Assembly: GCA_037783415.1 (NCBI GenBank)
Contig: JAZGTN010000047.1
Span: 4,526,001-4,590,000, forward strand
Length of the DNA stretch: 64,000 nt
From: Leptasterias polaris
Lineage: Eukaryota; Echinodermata; Asteroidea; Forcipulatida; Asteriidae
Reading direction: 5' to 3'
The notes below the pieces were generated by a model that was not told where the DNA came from, searched no databases, and was given only the letters and a program-made list of their open reading frames with translations. The translations under genes were made by a program, and so were the position numbers. Positions 48,446 to 60,739 of the stretch are shown here, piece by piece (the first letter of the stretch is position 1; every line of letters starts with the position of its first letter).

Positions 48446-51036
48446 GCCCTAATTTAAAAGCACAATCTGTTCACAGCAATCTCAAAGTCAAAGTGTATCT
48501 GATTTTTAAATATTTTGAACTGAAGTGGAAGTGCAATGTCAACAGAATCAAGGTTTCTTGTAAACAAACAAATACACAGTAGCCAGAACAGGATGTATAC
48601 ATTGTAATACAAAATGTATAAAATGTATTATTAAACCAATTTTCTGTGACCATAACACTTTAGCTACTGTGTTACACATTCCTAAAACAGACTGCCAACA
48701 AAAACAAGCTCATTCCCTTAACCCCCAACTCAACGCCATTCCACAATGGTGAAAATGTTGACAATTTTCTAGAAGCGCGCAAAAACAATTTACCATATGC
48801 AGTCCGATCCTAAAATTACACAGTGATATTTGCAGCTAGGCCTTCTCACTCCTATGTGGTTCATTTATAGAAATGTGACCCTGTTTTCTCATCTGAGATG
48901 ACATTTGCCAAACAGCCTTCCGACAGTGCAAGTGACAGCCAATCATTGAAACACCTACATGTACATCGATACAGCAAGCCCCTATCCAGAAGTCAGACAT
49001 GTTGACAAAAACAAACTACTGCTAAAAAAAAAATGTGTTTACCCACTCCCAGCCCTCCAGTAAAGGTCTAACTGAAGAAAAAATCAGCTGAAGATCTTCT
49101 CCAGATAAAAGAACAGGTGCAAAGCCCAGCGGTTTTACTGGAGAATCTGTTCTTTATATACCCCATCCCAAAGTTCATTAAAAAACATGTTTTTCGGGCT
49201 TGATACTTCATGCAATTGTCTCCATGCCCCTGGTCATTGCCTTTGGTGCTCTTTGAAATATCCTGAATAAATGTTTGATTCTCTTAAAAGAGGTGCCCTT
49301 TACCAAGGTGAAAATGCCTTGCCTTCATGAGAATGAAGTACAGGTTTTGTGCTTACACTGAACTGCAGGCCCAAGGCCAGGCGCTTAGTGTCGGGCCAGT
49401 AAACTCACAGCTGAACAATTCCAGCGGTCTTGTATTTTTCACTTCAATATCTTTGTGGTTAAAAAAAAAGATGTTCAGATGTTGAGTTTGAGTCTGATAA
49501 ATATCTTTCAATTTTGCTGAGTATCACTTGTTATTTATCTATAAGACAAAAGAAATAACTCTTCTGTTGGCATTTGTTCAAATAAAAACACTTCAAATGT
49601 TAAAACTGTCTCCTCATTTGAATTCTGGTGATGTAAACAATTCTGGGCCAGTACAAATTTTGGCCTGTGGTTTTGTGGATTTTCCCCCAAATTAGAGTCC
49701 TGTTTGTTTCGATTTTTTCTCTCTGCCATTCTTTTTTTGTTTCATTAACAGGCTCCCTGCAAACGCACTGTCAGTCATGCATGTAAAGTCCTATCCAGCA
49801 GCAGTTAATGTAAAGTTAAGATAACATTTCATACTGTATGGACCCCCCCCCCCCTCCTTCTTTGGCCAGTTCTAGTCATACTACTGATACCCTTTAGCTA
49901 TTTATAGTAACCCTGGCTTTGACCTTTGACATCAAAGTGGAATGGAAAGTGATAAACTTCAGTGGGAATCAGTCGGGCGCGAAAGATTGATGGATGGTTT
50001 GACTGCATAAAAGTAATTAACCTCATGTAAGAAGATAATGTAGCAAAACGTGAAATAAAAATTATCTGAAATGTAAAAGTATTCCAATTTTATCAAGGAT
50101 GTTGAGAAATGTTGACAATCTTAAGAATTATTATTTCAAAAGATGATACTTGTACATACATTACACATGTATGTATTCAAGTCAACATTTTATTGAATTA
50201 ATTTTTTTTCTTCAAGTTTGCATAAAGGGTTTTGGCTACTTTCCATGTATAATTTAACATAAATTACTTGCTCAAAACAAATCCAGAGTAAAGAAAAATT
50301 AGGTGTTTACTGAGCTTTTGAGTCTTTCCAGCTCTTGTAAGTAATGAGAGGCAAAACATTCAGTTTCTGAAATGAATAATCTAAAAAAAGCTCTGTATTT
50401 ATTTATACAAACTTAATGAAGCTAAAATGGGTAAACCATAGCGTAGGTAGATCTAACAGTTTCTATGGCCATTTATGACGCCATGGCTTAGGCTTCGGCT
50501 GCAATTACTGTCCGCTTGCTCAAAGTCAGCAATGAGCAGGATACCAGGCACAAACAGCATGTGTGACATGGTATTTTGGCTGGTGAACTTATTCCGATAC
50601 GCATTTATTTTAATGTGCATAGCTACTTTTTGTGCTGAAGCAGCCCCATGAAATTGGGACCGGATTGTTTAGTTTAACAACCTGAGTGAAGACCGTATTC
50701 AAAAGCACCACGTAAGTGATGCATGATGAAAAATGTACGTTTGACAGGTTGACATTCAGCTTACAGTATAAACGAAAATTCACGAGACACTTACACCATT
50801 TGGTCTACAACGGTACATTCCGTGTAATTGATAGTTTATCCACAAACCATACCGTTTCAACGACCGACTTCAAATTAGATTTACAATGGGATGAGATCAT
50901 AATAAACAGTATGTTTGGTCTCGTTTGTCTCTGTCAATACACCAAAGAGGAATCATTGAACGGTAAAAAGACACAAACGAGGGATATTAATAAAGCCTCA
51001 ATTACCAGATACCATTTGAAAAATACTGTAAAATCT
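48446..51036. other. Intronic DNA without a gene, with repeats
   Basis: It contains a GGCCTGGAATT copy (49195-49350), a degraded CAGGGCTCAAA MITE (49345-49710) and a left-truncated relative of the 51037 MITE (about 50500-50667). The 145-codon open frame at 50716-51153 runs into the MITE and shows no domain; I do not call it. Confidence 0.45.
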
Positions 51037-51227
51037 GGACCTAATTTCATGAAGCTGCTTAAGCAGAAAATATTGTTTGAAAACATTCTACTTAGCAAAA
51101 AAAAGCATGATACCAGTCACATGGTACATGTGACATGGTATTTTGGCTGGTAATCTCATTCTGGTAAGCAAAATTTGTTGTGCTTAGCTATTTTGGGGTG
51201 CTTAAGCAGCTTATGAAAATAGGGCCC
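51037..51227. mobile_element. MITE, GGGCCYTATTTTCAT...GCTGCTTAAGCA family
   Basis: The left end GGACCTAATTTCATGAAGC continues TGCTTAAGCA; the right end TGCTTAAGCAGCTTATGAAA continues ATAGGGCCC. Near-perfect inverted repeats of about 29 bp, 191 bp in total. A partial copy lies at about 50500-50667. Confidence 0.7.
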
Positions 51228-51471
51228 TGGATATTACCACAAAAAACCCCAAGCTGCTCACGTACAAAACAATTATCAGTCGACCTATATATCTGATGTA
51301 AGCCATAATTTGGAGACCTGTTTTTAAATATCCAAGATGCGGACACTGATCTTTCATCCCAGCTTTCACAGATGTTTGTTAATGGCTTACAAAACGGAGC
51401 ATACACATAAAAATTCACGAAATTCAAAACTGTGTCAAAAAGACACCTTGATACCTGGATAGGTTCATTTC

Positions 51472-53650
51472 AATGTCTTTATTTTATATTTTATTACACT
51501 TCACACTGGCAAAACACTAAAAGGAATGAATAGATATAATCCTAAAAATAAAACTATGACTGGGAATATAAAAATAGGTACAAATATTTAAAATTGTATA
51601 AAAACCGAGCCAGTGAGTGGCAAGGAGGAACAGGTGACCAGCACCTCTACAAGGCCGTCCTTCCACAAAAATTACCAACAAGTACCCCGCCCTCTAAACA
51701 AACAAAAAAAAAAAAAAAAAAGAGAGAGCGTTCAGGCTAAACAGACAATCACATACGACAACGGGGGCAACAGCAGTGCGACACCCAGGTACACACATCA
51801 TCTGCTGAGAAACTAGCGGCAAATTTTTCCTTATAAAAATGTAGCAGATGAGCCTTAAATGACGACAACGAAGCTCCCGATCTGGCTAACAGAGGCTGTT
51901 GGTTCCAGATTGGGACTATCCGCTGGAAATAAAAAGACTTGTGCGATTCAGTTTTACAACGAGGAACAGATAACATGAAGGGATCAGAGGAAAGTCTGGT
52001 GGCAGGACTGCCCTGGGTCACATTAAAATTTACATAACTATTAATATTCATGTCCATTTGACCAATAGTACATTTAAAAAAGAGTATTAAATCACATATT
52101 TCTCTTCTGTAAGACGGTGGTAAAATGTCAAGACGCTCTAAACGTGACTTATAGTCTTCCTGGGGACGATTTAAAATAAATTTAGTAGCCCGTCTTTGAA
52201 TACCTTCAACAACCCTAATATTACGTTTAGATGTTCCACTCCACACTGAACTACAATATTCCAAGTCACTTCTAATTAATGCAGAATAAAGAGTTTTGGA
52301 AACTCTGCAGGGAGCATCATAACCAATTGTACGTTTGATCATACCCATCTTCTTATTGCATTTACCGGTGATGTGATTAATATGAGAATTCCAAACAAAA
52401 TCCGAAGAAATATCAACTCCTAAATCACGAACTGAATCAGTCCTTTGAAGAGAAACATTGTTCAAATTGTAATCAAAATTGACACACCATTTGCGTCTAG
52501 AAATTGTGATGATTTGACACTTCTATGAATGTTGAATTTTAAGTCCCATGTTAAACTCCATGCATACAGAGTATCAAGGTCGTTCTGCAGAAGTCTACAA
52601 TCAGAAATGTTGTTAATGGATTTAAAGCATTTAGAATCATCAGCAAACAAATAGAGCTACAGTTGAATTTTGGACACAGCTGGGCATGTCGTTTATATAC
52701 AAAAGAAACAAAAGAGGACCGAAAACAGAGCCTTGTGTGACGCCCGAAACAATGGCCCTTTCCATGACTTTTGAACATATATAAAGTAAAGACACCGGTC
52801 TATAATTTTTCACACAACTTTTGTAATTTTTCTTTAAAATAGGGACAACATTAGCTTTCAACCAATCACTGGGAAGTTGTCTGGTAGTCAGAGACAAGTT
52901 AAATATATGGCATAATGGAGCAACAATTTGTTGGGCGCACTCTTTAAGCAATCGAGGGGACAATCCGTCAGGGCCAACTGCTTTGGTCGTATCTAAATTT
53001 AGAAGAATTTCAAGAACTTCAGTGTCATTTACAGAAAGAGACCCCAACTTATCATGACTTTGAACGGTAACGTGAGGTAAAGAACCATAGTTTTTAGTAG
53101 GGGTCAGCACGGAATGAAAGTACGTATTGAACAAAGTGGCTTTGTCCCTAGCACCATTGGCAGTCTGACCATTGTCCCTTTTAACTATGTGTGGAAGAGA
53201 CTTAGATTTAGTTTTTTGCCTAAAAAATGACCAAAATCTCTTAGGATTATCAGCAAGAGTGGACCCAAGATTATTTAAATACTGTTTATACTTGCAGTTC
53301 AAAAGATTCTTGTACCGATTGCGAAGCTTACGAAAAGCTGCCCAGTGTTGAGCTAAGTTAGAGGTCATGGCTTTCTTCCAAACAGATTTCTTTTTGTTTT
53401 GTAAGTGACGAACTTCAGCATCTATCCAACCAGGAGCTGCAGGGTCCTTAATTTTAAATTTAGGTACACACCTGTCTATAACATCTTCAAACACTACATA
53501 CAATTAAAGGCTGAAATATTTGGGGGGAAATCAGCTTCAGCAACTGATGCTGAATATTCATAAAGGCACTGAATACCTGCTGTTCACCCACAGGGGACGC
53601 ATTATTGGTTTTCTTTATTAGTTGGGTAACATTACAGACATAATGACGCC
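51472..53650 (-). pseudogene. Degenerate LINE (jockey/CR1-like) reverse transcriptase copy
   Basis: Minus strand, three frames in order. 53503-52640 holds the linker (PGWIDAEV), then RT motifs TKAVGPDGLSPRLLKECA and NYRPVSLL. It then jumps at about 52752 from SKVMERA straight to SGVTQGSVFGPLLFLLYIND, so roughly 70-100 residues of the palm, including the first catalytic aspartate motif, are deleted. 52650-52462 carries FADDSKCF (the second catalytic motif) after a frameshift. 52465-51749, after another shift, encodes the C-terminal region (LGVDISSDFVWNSHI, SALIRSDLEYCSSVW, WNQQPLLARSG) with a cysteine cluster near its end. A 3' UTR runs to about 51472. The endonuclease domain is missing. Clearly inactive. 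Confidence 0.85.
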
Positions 53651-53690
53651 TGTAAATTTAAAGATATGATATATGTCATTTTGGTGTGGC

Positions 53691-53732
53691 GTGTCGTGGC
53701 CGAGCAGATAAGAGCACCAGACTCAACACTTC
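53691..53732 (+). mobile_element. tRNA-like SINE head fragment
   Basis: Plus strand GTCGTGGCCGAGCAGATAAG resembles the D arm and A box of Ser/Leu tRNAs. The T arm is missing; the next bases belong to a GGCCTGGAATT repeat (53740-53850). Confidence 0.4.
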
Positions 53733-55095
53733 CATTAGAAAATCTTAAAGTCTATGGTAAACTTTTGAAGGGGGGCACCAAGGCCAAGACCAGGGGCAAC
53801 AGAGGCCAAAGCCTCCGTGGCCTCCATGTAATTCCAGGCCTATTATATTACTTTAAACATACGTACCTTCTCGATGAACTTTTAAGCAATTTCTTTGATA
53901 CCAGAAAATCTTCCAAGGTATGGAAACCCTACAACCATCATCAAAAAAATAATGTTTCCAAGAAGTATTATCAAAAGATAATTTTAATTTTAAATAACTT
54001 TTAATTAAAAAAGTGACTCACTGAGAAAGATTCACCAATCCTGTGGGAAATTTAATTATAGTTTATTCGATCCACCTGAAGGAGAGGAGGAAAGGGGGGG
54101 GGTGAATTGGATCAAACAAACTGTCTGAAGATATTAACCAAGATAAAATATTAATCACATCAGTCACGGTAAGATAATGAAAAGGTGGAAGGGAAGGCTT
54201 TTGGAATAATTATAAGCTGCTTAAACAAGTAACTGCTTTGAAACAGTTTTGTTGTCAATCTTTGAGTAGTGCACCAACATTAACATTTCTGGTTTACTGA
54301 TGATCCTCAAAATAGACTGTTAAATTTTTATTTCACTGAATCCAATCTTTCTCTATTTACCTAAGCAGGCCAAGGAAGCATATATTCCAGGTTGTTTTTC
54401 ATCAAGTAATAATCGACAAGAAACTGACAGAGTAATTTGTAATGATAATTTGGTGTTGAACAAAGAACAGTCATGGACGGCCGAATGTTAGCAAAAAATT
54501 TAATCGTGTGAAACTCATAACAGGTGTTGTGACCAAATTCAAAATTTCTGCAAAATTTCAATTAAAACAAAATACACCCCGTAATTGGTTGCTTTGTTTC
54601 CGACAAATTCAACACTATTTTTGAATATTTGTGTATTATTGTTACAAACTGTGGCTATCTGTTTTTGCTTTGCATTTATGGCTTCCCATAGCTTTCCAAC
54701 CTTGGTTGGCAAAAACCTGGTCTATAACCTTGCAATGAGATGATGCTAATAGTCAGGTACAGAAGGTACCCCACTTCTGATTTCACAGCGCCCTCATTAG
54801 ATTACGCTCTGAGCTCATATTACGCAGCACAGTTTGTTACATGTACCATCGTTGTACATGATATCATCCCTTTAAAAGACAACAGTCAGTTTATACTTGG
54901 TTCCTTGAGACTTGTATCTGGATATGGATGAGTGAGTTAATGCAATCTGAAGAGGGAGAAACCGCTGAGGCACAACAAGATACGATCTACATTTCCTACA
55001 TGGATAAGTTTACTCAAATTACATTTACCTGTCAGCAAGTTACCTGATAAATCTCATTTACCTGGAAAATACCCCTTAACTTGTTCTGTAGGACT

Positions 55096-55354
55096 GGGGC
55101 CCAATTTCATTGCTCTGCTTACTACCGAAATTCTGCGCTTGCAATCACTATTCTTTGCTTATCACTGGGCAAGCACCAAATTTCTGCACTAGCTGTGTAA
55201 GCAAAAAATACCTAGTAACAAGGAGTATGCACACGCACAAGCAACAATTCCCTGCTAATCTGTGAATTACGCTTGCTGTAGTAAGCACATAATTCTCTGC
55301 TTCCATAAGCACCGATTCTTTGCTTACGGTAAGCAGAGCCATGAAATTTGGCCT
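55096..55354. mobile_element. MITE, GGGCCCAATTTCAT...GCTCTGCTTA family
   Basis: The left end GGGGCCCAATTTCATTGCTC and the right end GCAGAGCCATGAAATTTGGCC are inverted repeats. The interior carries many AAGCA/TGCTT steps. A longer sister of 31238-31481. Confidence 0.7.
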
Positions 55355-56069
55355 GGGTAGCTTGCTGCTTTTTCACTGGGCCATATTTCAAATTAAATAG
55401 GGGTGTTTTTCAACACTGAACTAACCAGCCAGGAACACTTGGAGAGAATTTTGACTGGTCCTCAGGTGTTTCAAATAGCATTTGGTCTGCAGGACACCAT
55501 TAAAAGAGAGCTCAGTTTTAAAAAAAATTAATTAAAAAAACTTAATCTAGAACCCAGATATATATACAGCCATCTTGTTTCCCCCTACTCATATGAATGA
55601 AGCCAAACCAAGGTTGAAAGGGAAAAATAGTCTGACCTCTCTGTTAGTAAACTGGTAATTAAATTAGTATTCATTTTACTATTGCATAAACAGGTTGCCA
55701 TTCATCAGTCAAGGTGTTACCAGCATGAGCAGGTGATCCATTATAACATTTCTACTGAAATGTCAACATGTCAAGCAGAACAAACTTCCCAGGGTGTTTG
55801 GTTCTATAATCTTTCAATCAAGTCGGTTTTCGATGACAAACATTTTTCAGATCTCTTTGCAGTTAGTGTACAGTTTCTTTTTATAAAATGGTGTTGTTTT
55901 ACACACTGATTTGAATTACTTTATAAATGGATTAATTTGAGAGTGTTTGGGTTTATGATATTAGTTTCTTTGTCCTACTATTTGATGCCTTTTGAGTCAT
56001 GGAGGGAAAAAGTGTAGGGCAAAAATACATGGAAATTGATATGTAAATAAGGTCATAATTCTTTATCAA

Positions 56070-56213
56070 GGAAAAATTTAGAATTACATTCAACAAAATA
56101 GTGACAAAGTTTCCATAATCAGGGAGATTTTTTTTTTGAAATCATAAAAAGATGGAAAGATTGGTTTATTTTCAGAGAACTTTCTGCAGAATCAGGTAGA
56201 GTTGGCAGCTTTG
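56070..56213. mobile_element. MITE, CAGAGCTGCCAAC family, 5'-truncated
   Basis: The right two thirds of the family is present (ATTTAGAATTACATTCAAC onward) and it ends GTTGGCAGCTTTG. The left end is absent. Confidence 0.65.
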
Positions 56214-57272
56214 CAGTCAGCAAAAAATTCCAAGACTATACTTAAATTTTTCGTAAAATATATTTTTGGCAAGGCAACATTGTCAACATGTTTCTTTTTT
56301 GTCCAGACTTATTATTCTCGTTTCCAAACATTATTGCTGACGTGCCAACTGATGAATGAAACCAGTATAACGTGTCGCAGGTCGTGAGATTTCAATCTCC
56401 TGTTTGCAGACAAGTCTAATACAGAGCGTCCTTGATTCATGTTAACTTAATTCAGGATGAGCTACATGTAAATCCAGAGACACTTCCTCAATCAAACCAT
56501 CTCAGAGTCCGCCAAATAAGAATCTACATCTGTACCACATGCATCTTAAAGGAATCCGGGCCTGGAATTACATGGAGAACAAGGCCTACATTTCCCCCGA
56601 TCATTGCCTTGGTGCCCCTTGAAATGTTCAAATAGAAATTTACAATTTCCTCATTAAGGGGTGCCTTTTGTCAAGGAGAAAACGCCTTGGTGCTATTGCC
56701 CTTTCAAAAACGAAGCATTAGGACTGCCTCTAGTTTTTATTAAACTCACCATACAACCACAGAGAAGGGAATTTCACTCTCATACACCCAACATAAGAAC
56801 AAGGTCCTCAATAATATTGGAAGAAAAACAGAATATGTTTTCTAAAGGATTTCACACAAGATCACATGAGCTTTGATTTATGTACATGTCTATGTATAAT
56901 GTCATATGATGTTACCAGTATGTCAACACCATACTATTTGAACTCAATCGAATAGAGTTTGCATACCTGGCCTAATGCTGCACATAGTCAGTTTGGTTAA
57001 TATCGCTGTGAAGTAATGGCTCCATCAAAACCAGGTACACCAGGGGGATGGATTTCACAAAGAGCTAAGATTCATCTTAAGATGAGTTGGCAATATTGCC
57101 ACAGTGATTTGTATTGTGACAGCACACTTTGCTAAGGAAATAAGAATGGTACACAACTTAAGATCAATCTTACAAGACTTAGCTCTTTGTGAAATCTAGC
57201 CCAGGGGGCAGATTTTTTTAGGGTTGTCTTATAAGACATGACCCATTGATGAACACCTACTGGTAAACTCAC

Positions 57273-57284
57273 CTTCTTCCCCAT
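57273..57284 (-). CDS. ANK: Candidate first coding exon of ankyrin (MGKK), with 5' UTR to about 57411
   Basis: The minus strand reads ATGGGGAAGAAG directly followed by the consensus donor GTGAGT. It gives four codons, MGKK, ending in phase 0, exactly the phase needed to join the leader exon at 1894 (KENADG...). The start has G at +4 but C at -3. About 127 bases upstream is an initiator-like TCAGTT (A at 57411), and about 35 bases further up a TATATAT (57442-57448), so a compact promoter with a short 5' UTR is plausible. The area has visibly more CpG than the flanking intron. If right, the first intron is about 55.4 kb. Long first introns are usual for ankyrin genes, but no transcript is available here. 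Chance occurrence of such a short coding exon cannot be excluded. Confidence 0.5.
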
Positions 57285-57404
57285 GTGTTTTGGAAATCCA
57301 CACAAGCACCTCAGGTTGACGGTTGGTGTTTACAACAGCAGAGAGGAACAAATCACAAACTAACTTCAAATCTCAACTCCGGCAAATTCAAATCCGTCAC
57401 AACA

Positions 57405-57450
57405 TTGAACTGAAAAAGCCCAGAACTAAATCAACGGGAGGTATATATCG
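57405..57450 (-). promoter_or_regulatory. TATA-like box and initiator upstream of the MGKK exon
   Basis: On the minus strand a TATATAT (57442-57448) within GCGATATATACC is followed about 33-37 bases later by TCAGTT at 57408-57413, a fit to the initiator consensus. The region 57.3-58.0 kb has roughly two dozen CpGs by eye, against few in the neighbouring intron. Spacing is slightly long for a TATA box, so the start point is tentative. Confidence 0.35.
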
Positions 57451-58290
57451 CCAATTTTTCTTGCAGGGTTGATTATGTGGAGTTGAAACGGAGGACGGAG
57501 ACCGCCAGCTCGCTGGATAGAAAATCATTAATGAGATCTCAGCTAGATCAGTTCAGATGTAGTTAGTTCCGCTACGGAGAGCAAGAGCTCAAAATCCAAC
57601 TGACCTTTCTGACATATACTGAGCGTGAATGAGTAAGCAGCAGCAAGAATACGGACCTCTCTTATCCTTAAAGACAAACTAATCCACGAGGATAAATTAA
57701 GAAACCAAGATGACTTGTTCGTCACAAGTGTCTCACCAAAGTTTCAGAATCAGATGTTGAATTTCTCCTCTTTGGCGAGGAAAGAGGAAAAAGCACTGGG
57801 ATGGATCAAGCAGATGGAAAAGAAAAAGCCTTAAGGTAAATCGGAGGCGTCTGTTTAATGAAGTGTATGAGAATTCGCCCCCCGACCTCAAGCTCCAAAC
57901 CAAAGCTGTTTTCTTGCTAGACTTGATCCCGCGAATAAATATTGTTGGGCACTGTGTCCACGTATATGTGAACAAATTTCTTTCCTTTAGGTGACATGTG
58001 GATAAGATGTGTTAGTCTTGCAGGGGGAAAGGCTAATGAATGATAAGCAGCCATCTTGGATTGTACCATTTTTCAGTGGGGATGGTGAGCAGGCATGATC
58101 CAAGACTAAGGGATGGAAGAATTAGCTCTTCAGTCGTTTAAGGACGGTTGATTTGACAATCCGAGTGGAGTATGTGATATGATCTTAAATCTGAAGTGGA
58201 TGAGTCCATTCAAGTTGAAGGGGTGACCTACGTTACTAGACGGGGTAACGTCCTTAATAATGGCTAGATCATCAATGGATGAACATTGCT
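57451..58290. other. CpG-richer upstream region of the MGKK exon
   Basis: The sequence changes character here: less repeat, more CpG, likely promoter or enhancer DNA. A CAGCCATCTTGGATT block (about 58049-58063) contains a YY1-like AAGATGGC on the minus strand. Open frames at 57543-57725 and 57733-57975 (minus) have no protein-like features and are not called. Confidence 0.3.
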
Positions 58291-58297
58291 TTTAAAT

Positions 58298-58545
58298 GTA
58301 GGGAGCAGGCTGGCTCAGAGGTTTCTTTCCTCTCTGTGGACCCCGGTTCAAATCCCACCTCGGACTGGACCCTTGCACATGGATTTGGTTTTTCAGTCCC
58401 TGCCTGATTGCATGGGTTTTCCCCATTTCACAGCTTTCCTCTAACATCTAAAACAAAACATTTCTTCTCAGTTCATAATCACCATCCTGTTATTGGCAGG
58501 TTGGAGGTGTAATGGAATATTGGATGTGTAATGGAATAAATAGAT
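58298..58545 (+). mobile_element. tRNA-derived SINE
   Basis: Plus strand: an A-box-like TGGCTCAGAGG and a B box CCGGTTCAAATCCCACC 45 bases apart. The body has GGGTTTTCCCC and CCTCTAACATCTAAAAC, a layout seen in many marine invertebrate SINEs. Confidence 0.6.
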
Positions 58546-58994
58546 ACACGTACATAAAAACAAATGATTGATCACGCACTTTGAGGAACCCTTATGTTCA
58601 AATAAGCACAAGACTTGCACAGTCTACTGCTACTGTGTCCTTGGTCTTCACTGCCTTGGGAAGCCTCCTGAAATGATCTTGAAGTAGAATCTAAGGCCAT
58701 GTCCGAATTGGCAGCTTAAGTATTGTGTACTAGGATTGGTAGTGTACGTAAAAACCCCAGAACACTTATTGTGGAAGAGTAGGTGTTAACCCTAGTGTTT
58801 CTGGTTCACATAGCAAGCACCCTTGTTTACAGGTTTCCTCAAGCTTGTGAGCTGCAGTGAAGAAGTTCACTTATGAGGAATCCTTGGTATAATCATAATA
58901 GCTAAAGAGGAATATCAAAAAGCCAAAGCAATGTCAAAAACAGCGCCTTCCCTCATGAACCTTTAAACAAGGTTTGTGCCAGGATTTGGTGAAA

Positions 58995-59160
58995 GGGTGT
59001 CAAATTTCGCTGGAACTTTTTAATCTGGGTGTCCAAATTGTTTACTTACAGTACATTTGTAAATAACAGATAAAACAGGGTGTCAAAGTTCGCTGGAAAT
59101 TTAAAAACTGGGTGTCCAAATTGCTAACTTACAGTACATTTGTAAACAACAGATAAAACA
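58995..59160. repeat. Two 83-bp tandem units
   Basis: Unit 1 (58995-59077) and unit 2 (59078-59160) both run GGGTGTCAAA.TTCGCTGGAA through ACAGATAAAACA with about 90 percent identity. A third unit begins (GGGTCTCC) and stops. Confidence 0.85.
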
Positions 59161-60639
59161 GGGTCTCCAAAAGACACCCAGACACCCCTCTGGCTAACAC
59201 TGTGCCTTTAAACTGATCTCCCCCATCTGCAGAGACACTCCAATCTTAATGCTAGAGCGAAGCTGACGAAAGATCACAATGCTGTACCATCTTAATCACT
59301 CCAGAAGAAGTCCTTACAAGTCATCCTAATTGGCCATGAATAACTGATTGGATTTTACACAGGTAAAAAAAACTGCAACTGACTTGCTGTTTAAATGCTA
59401 TTCACAGACATTAGACACTTATTAAGAATCTGTTTTAAACTGTCTGCTCATTATGGATTGTGTCCACCTGAGTATTTGGGGAAAGCTATATTCTGTGAAA
59501 TATTTCACTCTGAAATGAAGTCCTATTCAAGAAAACTGTATCTGAAAACCTATTTTAAAACAATTTCTTTTTTGTTACAACCAAAGTTAAGGACAATGTG
59601 TTTACAATTTACATGCTGAAAATGTGCATGGTTTTTCTCCTGTTGTTTCATGTTTACGGTTGATCACAAAACAAGAATACTGTCTGAGACTACTTTGTCA
59701 GCTCTGCAAATCCTGTATAATATCTTTATGGGGTCAATCTCAAATACTACTCATTGCAATTTTTTCTCCAGGGGGGGGGTGCCTACATTTCATTGTTATA
59801 TTTCTCCGTGGTTATACCGTCTATTCTTCCGGAAGGATGCTAACAGCAATATTTTCAATCAACACAAGATAATCAACGTCACAATAACCTACATTGCTCA
59901 TCATTTGAAATGTAAACAGTTCTTTACTCAAGCTTCACTGAATCGTGAGTCATCAACAGGAACACTGACACATCACCAAAATATGAACGAATGTGAACCC
60001 CAGGGCTACGGTGTAAGTACGACTTGTATGTTTGAGAGCACATGAATACAGTCACTTGGCCTAGTTTCAGCTCTTAAAGACACAAAGTCCAGATAAAAAA
60101 TTGCACTTTGAACAAAAAAATAAGAAACCATTCTCCATTCAGTGTTTCGCATCCTGTGTGCACATCTGCATTGTTTGGCCTCAGCAATGGCAGAAAATGC
60201 ATAGGGTCTATCCAAGCTTAAAACACACAGGGAATCTCACTCCAAAAAGGGTGCAACCAAGATTTAGTGAGTATTTGAGTAATGACGTCAGTTGAATAAG
60301 GTCAATTGGGGCATGATTTTTTTCCACAAAACACATTACATTTTTAGTCTGAGAGCTAACTTGGGTGAAATCATCCTCAGTTTGATATGCTGTAATCTTG
60401 AATTGTTTGAAATCAGCCTTTTTTATATTGCTTGGCCACTATGTGGTCAGGATTTTTTTTATTTTATTTTAATATTCCAACAAACAGGTTCTAACCAGAT
60501 GATCTCATAGAATATAGTCAGCTTTTTATCATTTCCACAAATAACTTCAATGAATCCATAGTACTATAAAACACGGCTATGATAATGATGATTATTCAAC
60601 CCACCCTGACTCATCATCAGTCATATCACCATACAAACA
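59161..60639. other. Non-coding DNA without a gene
   Basis: It includes the right part of a GGATTGGTAAG-family element (about 59485-59740). Overlapping open frames at 59624-60045 have no recognisable domain. Confidence 0.4.
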
Positions 60640-60739
60640 AATGCAAGTCGTTGATAGCGAAGCAAGAGACGAACACGGAGGAGGAAAAAAAAGTCAAGAC
60701 GCTCGTTCCTTACATCCTACGCCGGAATCGGAGCTGAGC

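Larger units (their letters stand above)
53860..57260. other. Intronic DNA next to the MGKK exon, with repeats
   Basis: It includes MITEs at 55096-55354 and 56070-56213, a repeat shared with 14460-14690 (55375-55520) and a GGCCTGGAATT copy (56555-56720). No other exon recognised. Confidence 0.45.
1895..57272 (-). other. Proposed giant first intron of ankyrin (about 55 kb)
   Basis: No conserved coding exon of a known host gene was seen on either strand between the leader exon and the MGKK exon. There are only candidate alternative first exons, an orphan open frame (2163-2485) and mobile-element remains. The intron assignment depends on the MGKK exon being real. If the 26.3-kb exon is the true start, the coding part of the intron is about 24.4 kb. 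Confidence 0.45.

Noticed and set aside
50716..51153. 145-codon plus-strand open frame
   Set aside because: The last third runs into a MITE terminal repeat, no domain is visible, and composition is like its flanks.
57543..57975. Minus-strand open frames upstream of the MGKK exon as coding exons
   Set aside because: No consistent start, splice sites or protein-like composition; better explained as promoter DNA.
59624..60045. Two overlapping open frames
   Set aside because: They overlap a GGATTGGTAAG-family repeat end and a G tract; no protein features.
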